DNA from: Spirometra erinaceieuropaei
Taxonomy: Eukaryota; Platyhelminthes; Cestoda; Diphyllobothriidea; Diphyllobothriidae
Reading direction: 5' to 3'
Length of the DNA stretch: 64,000 bases
Assembly: GCA_902702965.1 (NCBI GenBank)
Contig: CACRXP010000158.1
Coordinates: 828,144 to 892,143 of the forward strand
In this document: one piece after another, positions 57,879-64,000 of the stretch
How the letters are laid out: each line of letters starts with the position of its first letter
Numbering within the stretch: position 1 is the first letter of the stretch
Position numbers and translations under genes: made by a program
The notes under the pieces: generated by a model
Database searches by the model: none
Told to the model about the DNA's origin: nothing
What the model saw: only the letters and a program-made list of their open reading frames with translations

Positions 57879-59600
57879 CTCCTAGTCTCTGAGGATGGGT
57901 GGGCGAATTAACTACTCGAATCATCAGACCTCCAATAAACCTACCTCAGTGAATGACTTTTCTCCTCATGGCCCTGCAATGCGTTCAAACAAAGAGATTT
58001 TTCGGGTTTCAGTTTCTGTCCTGAGGGTGCACAATCAACCTAATTCAGTTTATAAGGGAAAATTATAAAGACGGCACGAATTACCGCGACCTAATGTTAA
58101 TTAAAGACGCAGTGCACCGCGCGAAGCGTTTAACGTCCAGCGGTGCATTGGACATGCCCTCCCCCCGACAGAATGGAGCCCGAGGAATGCGAAATTGCCC
58201 TTGGACTATATCGGTATTTCATCTTTTGATGGACTGAGGCAGAGGTATTAGAGGACCTATGCGTTGGAAGACAGAAAGTTCAGGACGGGAATGAGGTCAG
58301 GAATTAATGTCACTCAAACTTCGACTTCGGCAGTCGCACCGACAGGGAAACGAAAAGACGCATTGTTGGCGGAGAAAGAGGCGTGTCTATATGTCACTGA
58401 GTAAGTGTCGGATCAGACGCAGCCAGTCACGTGACCGGCTAGTCAATGACCACCTCCAACTCCATGCACGACTCCTATGCATTTCCGACACACTTCCTGG
58501 GATCGTGATCGGTGTAGACTCCGTTCTAGATAACTTAGTTCATTCTTTTTAAAGGATATTTAGTCATTCACCGAACAGTTTATGAATTTGGTTTCAGCAA
58601 ATCACTGGGGGTTTAAAGTTTCAAGGTGAATTCAGTTTCTTCAACAGATGCATCTATCACATAACTTTTTAAAGTTCTATTTACAACCCTTAAAATTTTT
58701 ATAAATATTATTAAATAGGCAGGGGAATTTGAACCCCGTATTACAGATGGCTTGACTCCAGATTAGTCGAATGATTGCATCACTCTTAATTAGCATTCTT
58801 TTTTCGACTGAATTGACCTGGTTTCAGTACGATTTCAAACTCACGGCCGACCCAACTCTTTTCCCTCGATGCCCGATAGACATTAATGTGTTTACATCTA
58901 AAACGTGAATGTGTCCCATGGTCACGGTGGCATTCCAATAAACAGATTACCATTTATATGCAGCCGCAACAAATATGTTTTTGTCACTCGGATGAGAACC
59001 GAACTTTCCACAAATGCGTGAGAAAGGTATATCTGAACACTAAGCCTTATAACTGAGCGAGTACTTTAAGTAATACATTCAGCGAATTCCTCCAGCTATA
59101 ACAACATAAAATGTGTGCAAATTTGATAACGGCCTATTATTGGTCTGTAGTGAAATATTGAAAAGAGGAATCATCGTATAAAGTGTCACAAGTCTGCATA
59201 TCAACCACACCAACGACAAACTAATTGCAATGTTTCTAATCTGTAAAACTAAAGTAAGCCGATTGCATGAATTGGATGATAGCCTTTGAATCCTAAATTG
59301 CCCAGTAAAAGTATTCATTGTTTTAATCTTCAACTGGTCTACGTGTCGCTCTTCTCAATACACTCCCACACCGTATACATGAGACTGTGCTTGAACTAGC
59401 CTATCTAAGGATGTCATGAACTATACCTATTCTCGCAGATTCGGCAGATTCAAGAATGTCAACGCAAGTTATCCCCCAGCGACGGTCTTCAAAAACATAC
59501 AATTTGCCAATTTAACAGCCTCAGCATTTGGTTATTCAACCAACATCAGAATTCATACAGTGCCTTATCTAAACTGCAGGATAAACTTGACCATCGAATC
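57879..59600. other. Upstream flank of copy D, second part
   Basis: Matches about 3740-5400 of unit 1. The first 250 bp duplicate 56120-56367. ORF 58307-58552 is unmatched. No gene recognised. Confidence 0.4.
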
Positions 59601-60000
59601 AGGTGGCTGAGGGATCTCACAGCTCAGCTGGCCAGATCATTCACTGCGCTTAAGCCTCTTCTCGCTGTCGTGGGTTCGAAACTCACCGAGGCGCCGAGTT
59701 TTTTGCAGTCTGGTCAATATACGATTAATTATTATTAAGACTGACAATAGCATACCATACAGATCTTCGCTCAACCTCTAGGATGAACTGGCACTCTGGG
59801 CAAGAAAATCGGACGTGGTGGAAACTCGCTCGAATATTAAGAACCGCATAGCGTTTATATGCCCAATTTCGATCGGCAGAACATTTGAATTCAACAGCAT
59901 ATCAGGTGGGACAGTGAGATTATTCTTACGTTTCGCAGTATTCCGCGCACAAAATCGTGGTGATCAGGTGAATGCGTTTGACATCGTAAAATTCCATCTG
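59600..60000 (-). repeat. Repeat X, unit 4 copy
   Basis: Matches 5400-5830 and the tandem module of unit 2 on the minus strand, with stops in the module frame. It continues into the inverted repeat arm at 60000-60232. Confidence 0.55.
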
Positions 60001-60232
60001 TTCTGCAAAATTCGCCAAAATGTATGCTCGCTAAGCCTTTCATAGTTGATTGCTGAAAGAAATTGTCAGAGAAAAGTGACAGCATGCCGCGTGTTCTGAA
60101 AATATATGTGTTTTCGCCTAGTATTTTTGATGTGGTGAAACAAATGACCGTCGAACATGTTTATAGTTAAGTGTTATGACATGAAACGGCATAAATTTAC
60201 AAAACAGAGTTTTGTAATCTGATTTTGGTTCT
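60000..60232 (-). repeat. Inverted repeat arm (end of repeat X)
   Basis: Partner of 56378-56612, about 3.4 kb away, and contiguous with the rest of repeat X (59600-60000). It probably marks the true outer end of that repeat. Confidence 0.75.
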
Positions 60233-62750
60233 TTTTGTCTTGAAATATAACGCAAGTCCTCGAACCCACCCCACCTGATTTTCGTGGGTAGAATAGTGAA
60301 TTTTCCATTTCTGGTCGGGATATATTTTGCACCTTACAAATTTATATTAATCTTCGTTTACAGCACATTGCTGATAAACATAAATTTTTTAAACTGCACA
60401 TTCCGCTACCATAGAACATTATGTTGATAGAAAAAAAGGTCAGATGTCGGTCGAACATGGCCTCGTTTCATCTAACAAAACTGGCTGGGAGTGAACCTCT
60501 CTTCAGTAAATATCTTTTATGTCCCAGATCCTCAGAAAAAACAAATGTCAACAGCAAACTCATAACATGCTTCTCGCTCAGCTTTTGACCACGACATTTC
60601 ATAAGTAAGACAACCTAATGTGTGGCTCCGGCCCGTTGCTATGACAACTTCAACGACGAATTTGGATTATGATGGGTTCTGTCACCAGAATGGATGCAAA
60701 TACAATTCATGTCCGTCATAGAACGCAACCTGGCGTGAGTGTGCTCAGTCGCGCGCCGAAATGTTAAAAACGACCGTCGTTATTAAGGTAAACTGCAACA
60801 GAGAACGCGAAAAGCTTTTTCCATACATGATGTCAAATCGGAAAAGATTCTTAAGTATCTGCAAAATATGGGGCGTGGCAACAATATGTAATAATAATCT
60901 GAAACCGTCTCTAATGGTGGGTTTGAATGAGATTCCGAAACGTTATGCAGATAAACTACTTGTTTTATTGGGCATTTTCTTCTTTTTCTTCTGATACTAA
61001 CAACCCTTAAGTAAATCAAGTGATTAGTCAGGCTTTGTATTATCCCAACTCAGAATTCCATTGATGTCACTTTGTTTCTCTGAGGAAAAGTTGCACAGCG
61101 CTCTGTGGCTTCTATAATTGTCCTGAGAGTCTTCGCTGATCACATTTATGTCATCCAGTGAATCCGATCCCGATTACGCATTACTGAACATGCCATTCGG
61201 GTGATGATTTTAGAAAACAGATTAGGATAATACAGTTGAATAAATTAATGAATTATATATGAAAGTATTATAAATGAATGCGCAGTATCACTCGCCAAAG
61301 TGAGATGTAAGGTTGCCATGTAGCTCACATGTTTGACCATCGATGCGATTAAATGTGCAGCTGGTTTGCCATGTAGGCTGATCTCTGCTCAGTGAGATCT
61401 ACAATAACAAAGCCCTTATCACTTCCATTGCTGCTATTTCGTTACAGCTTCCCGCATCTACTTCGTCGCTTTGTCCGCCGTCGTTGTCTATTTAAAACGC
61501 TTTATCAGACTGACCTTGGCAATGCGCTCCCATTTCCTATTGGTTGACCGTGTTCCTCATGCTATTCCTTCCCCTAACCATATGCTTCAGCAAAATTTCA
61601 CGAAAACCATTTCGATTCCTTATAGCATTCCAATGTCACGTTAGTTAAACCATTTTCGTTTGTCTAAGTGCTGCTAATACTGCCCTGCAATACTTGAACT
61701 TTCCCGCTGCCTCTTTTATGACCCCGCCCGCATGACCCCTATTACCACCATTTCTGTATTTCAGGTGTCTTGCGTTTGCCTTCCGCAACTAAAGCTGCAG
61801 GAACATATCCAACCGTCAAATGAGCGATTGAATAAATGCATGTGCGGACGTTCGTCATATATTCTCATGATATATCGCTTACACCAGCTTTACACCTGTT
61901 TCACGTTAGCGTACTTGCTGAGTAAGCGTGTTTTATATGTTCGTTGTGGCCCAGAGCAAAATGGTCAGTTTGCCATTCTTCGGTGGAAGGTGAGATGGTA
62001 ATCTAATTTGGAAATCCATCTTTGCCTCGGATCCTCACGTGGAAGGTGTAAATGTGATGAGTGTCGCAATATTTGGAAGCTGACGGCAAGTAAGTGGCTG
62101 ATGAGGTCAATCGCATTCTCTGACGTCACTCAAAGCACTGCGCTCTAAATTTCCGAAAATTTATAAAAATAAGCTTCCGTGCGTTTGTTACCGAGATTGC
62201 TTCCAATGTCCACAACGTTCAAAGCGAGCAGTGTCGTTCATTGCCTAGCTGTTTACCTATAAACATACATCACTCTGGCTATCCATATTTCTGCAGGATA
62301 GTCCAAAAAAACTAACTTAAACCGCTAACTCTACCAAACTAACAAAGGTATTGGAAAAGGTGATGTAACAGTGCCACAAGGAGGCATTTTGGCGTTCGTT
62401 CTGTATGAAGAGCGGAGCTCGGTTAAAAATGTCGCTTGTATCATTAGTGATATAGTAAATGCAACGTGAAGACGTCCTACCCGCATTATCCAACTCACAT
62501 CTAAAGATAATGATCACATAGCAATCTGCTGGTGATGCTTCATTCGTATAATTGTCATATGGATTGACGTACTTCAGCTCGCACATAACCAGGCGTTCAC
62601 CTGCGGCACAAATTTTACGGTCTTATTTTGTCCACAATTGCATCAAACAGGCTAGATCACGGCGGACGTGCCTTTTCGTCACAATCCGTGTTTCCTCACA
62701 CGAACTGAAGTCTATTGGTTGTGCGGTTTAATGGTTTAATGCTAAGTGCG
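60233..62750. other. Non-array flank, no gene recognised
   Basis: Outside the array. The only element trace is a degenerate hammerhead-like motif at 60911-60944. ORFs at 60761-60994, 61732-62001 and 62317-62586 have no recognisable domain or convincing splice context. Confidence 0.4.
60911..60944 (+). ncRNA. Degenerate hammerhead-like motif
   Basis: CTAATGG, then a weak hairpin and GAAACG, aligned with the copy at 57756 but with two core changes. Most likely an inactive PLE relic. Confidence 0.3.
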
Positions 62751-63060
62751 GTTGGCATATTTTAGGGTCTTGAAGAAGGAGACACGATCGCCGGGACAAG
62801 AGCTTTATTAGCCTGACGTTTCGGATTCCTACTCGAATCCATCATTAGAGACAAAAGAGCAGAAACGGTGTTCTGGATGCAGATCTGCCGTCGTCTGCGA
62901 TGAGGCACTCCTCACGCTTCGTATGCATATACTGCAAATGTTGTGAGGATAGACATTGGCCCTAACGCCCCGCAGAAACAACTGTCATGCAGATATTTGG
63001 ATTTTCCCGTGGATAGCGCGTGGTTATACGCCTAAGCGTCACGCTGTCACTTCATTTAAA
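62750..63060 (-). mobile_element. PLE terminal fragment
   Basis: 62890-63060 resembles 16995-17120 (the region beyond the PLE-1 RT), and 62814-62847 holds a hammerhead-like motif on the minus strand. No coding part is left. Confidence 0.5.
62814..62847 (-). ncRNA. Hammerhead-like motif, minus strand
   Basis: Minus strand reads CTAATGA, a GGATTC/GAATCC stem, then GAAACGTC. One core base differs from CTGATGA (G to A), which would be expected to abolish or weaken cleavage. Confidence 0.4.
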
Positions 63061-64000
63061 TGCGAGCAGTTGTTGACCAGCCGTAAAGTCATATACGCCA
63101 TCTGACTCGCACGCTGTTCTTTACGCCGCATCGGTTGCCCTTTGACTTTGTGAGATGCATGCCACCTGGTGAAGCGCGGTCATTTTCTCAAGAAAGACGT
63201 CTTTATTTCTTAGCTACTGAGCTGACGGTTGATTGAAGTCACCACTCGTCGATAGGCCCCTGGCGATGTGGACATATTGTGAGGCATATATACCATTTGC
63301 AGAGATTTCAGACTAGGGTGCGTTTCTGTAGGCCGGCGGGAATTAACCGCATAATATGCACGCATACGGACCTTACATCGCACACTCCCCAAAATATATC
63401 TCCGAACTTCATGCATCCAAGGTTAAGTCAGTTTAATTTGCATCTCTTACATCTCCATGTTTTATCTAATAACTCCAAGACATCACTCCCTCTGAAATGC
63501 ATCATTTGGAGAATGAGGTCGGCATTGAACTATTGAATTTAGGAGATGAGCGATGCAGTAGAAATCGCTTTGATACGCATAGACATTTCGTAAGTGCAAA
63601 ACTGCCAGCAAATTACTAGAATATTAAAAGATTGCATCGAAAATCTACGTCCCCCAAATGCAAGTCAAGAATTTCAACAGATTTCCTACTACGCCAGACT
63701 ATGTCCGATATTGACGTTCGGGAACATCCACATTCAACCCATTTGAAAAAATGTGCGTTCCAAAATATATTTCAAATAATGTGTTATGAGCTGGGTGTTA
63801 TGACGTTGAGATCTGACAGAGTGATACGTCCGATTAAGATAAATTGACTCGTGGCATCAGCATACTCGTTTAAAGTACGCAAAGCTATACACTAGACATA
63901 ATTCCCATTCACCCGTTTTATCCTACAATGTCATGTATTATTAAGGAGTAGGTAGCGTGCACTCAGAATACGGAGGCAAATTCGAAAAAAAATCGTAGCT
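63060..64000. other. No gene recognised
   Basis: Short ORFs only (63279-63536, 63632-63847), with no recognisable motif. Confidence 0.4.

Larger units (their letters stand above)
50319..60232. repeat. Diverged related unit (unit 4)
   Basis: Starts with sequence matching about 7.05 kb of unit 1 (the shared 3' flank of the gene family). It then carries copy D and its upstream flank (54660-56367 and 57879-59600), and ends in repeat X (59600-60232). Relative to unit 1 it has an insertion of about 2.15 kb at 52510-54660 (with hAT sequence) and one of about 1.5 kb at 56368-57878 (repeat X, Gypsy and PLE pieces). The second insertion is flanked by direct copies of a stretch of about 250 bp (56120-56367 and 57879-58125). 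Confidence 0.75.

Noticed and set aside
1..64000. CRISPR arrays, bacterial operons, tRNA or rRNA genes
   Set aside because: No regularly spaced short repeats, no cloverleaf or rRNA sequence recognised by eye, and the gene structure is eukaryotic. A tRNA scan was not possible here.

Overview
This is eukaryotic, intron-containing DNA, most likely from a parasitic flatworm. I lean towards a diphyllobothriidean-type tapeworm, but that is inference. The evidence is GT..AG introns of about 76-600 bp, no operons or ribosome binding sites, and decayed retroelements of two kinds common in flatworms: an RTE-clade non-LTR element and Penelope-like elements (PLEs). There are also a ZBED/hAT remnant and a probable Ty3/Gypsy remnant. 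No recognisable housekeeping gene is present.

The window is dominated by a tandem segmental array with a period of about 23 kb. Unit 1 is 1-23579, unit 2 is 23580-46674, and unit 3 starts at 46675 and is cut by an assembly gap (N, 50240-50318). A more diverged related unit (unit 4) runs from 50319 to about 60232. From about 60.2 kb to the end is mostly non-array sequence with PLE debris.

Each full unit holds, in order: a minus-strand copy of an unrecognised four-exon gene family; its upstream flank; repeat X (minus sense); a short conserved ORF; an RTE element; a second minus-strand family fragment; a plus-strand family copy; a decayed minus-strand copy facing it tail to tail; PLE RT pieces in both orientations; a pyrimidine-rich tract; an inverted copy of repeat X; a hammerhead-like motif; and a PLE GIY-YIG endonuclease fragment that abuts the next unit.

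The key result is this gene family, which I call the LYTIEEVS family after a motif shared by both strand classes. A typical copy has exon 1 (118 nt, hydrophobic leader), exon 2 (175 nt, or 154 nt in the plus-strand copies; second hydrophobic helix), exon 3 (164 nt, acidic, in all full copies) and exon 4 (long, Glu-rich). At least ten copies or fragments lie here. Only copy D (50894-52329, minus) is open in all four predicted exons, giving 372 aa. The others carry separate defects: nonsense codons, Glu-repeat frameshifts, or a deletion of exons 2-3.

Units 1 and 2 differ by several percent over most of their length, but about 3.46 kb (15361-18821 and 38754-42214) appears identical. That points to recent gene conversion or an assembly effect. 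Coordinates of repeat and element edges are approximate. Homology calls rest on reading the sequence, not on a search.
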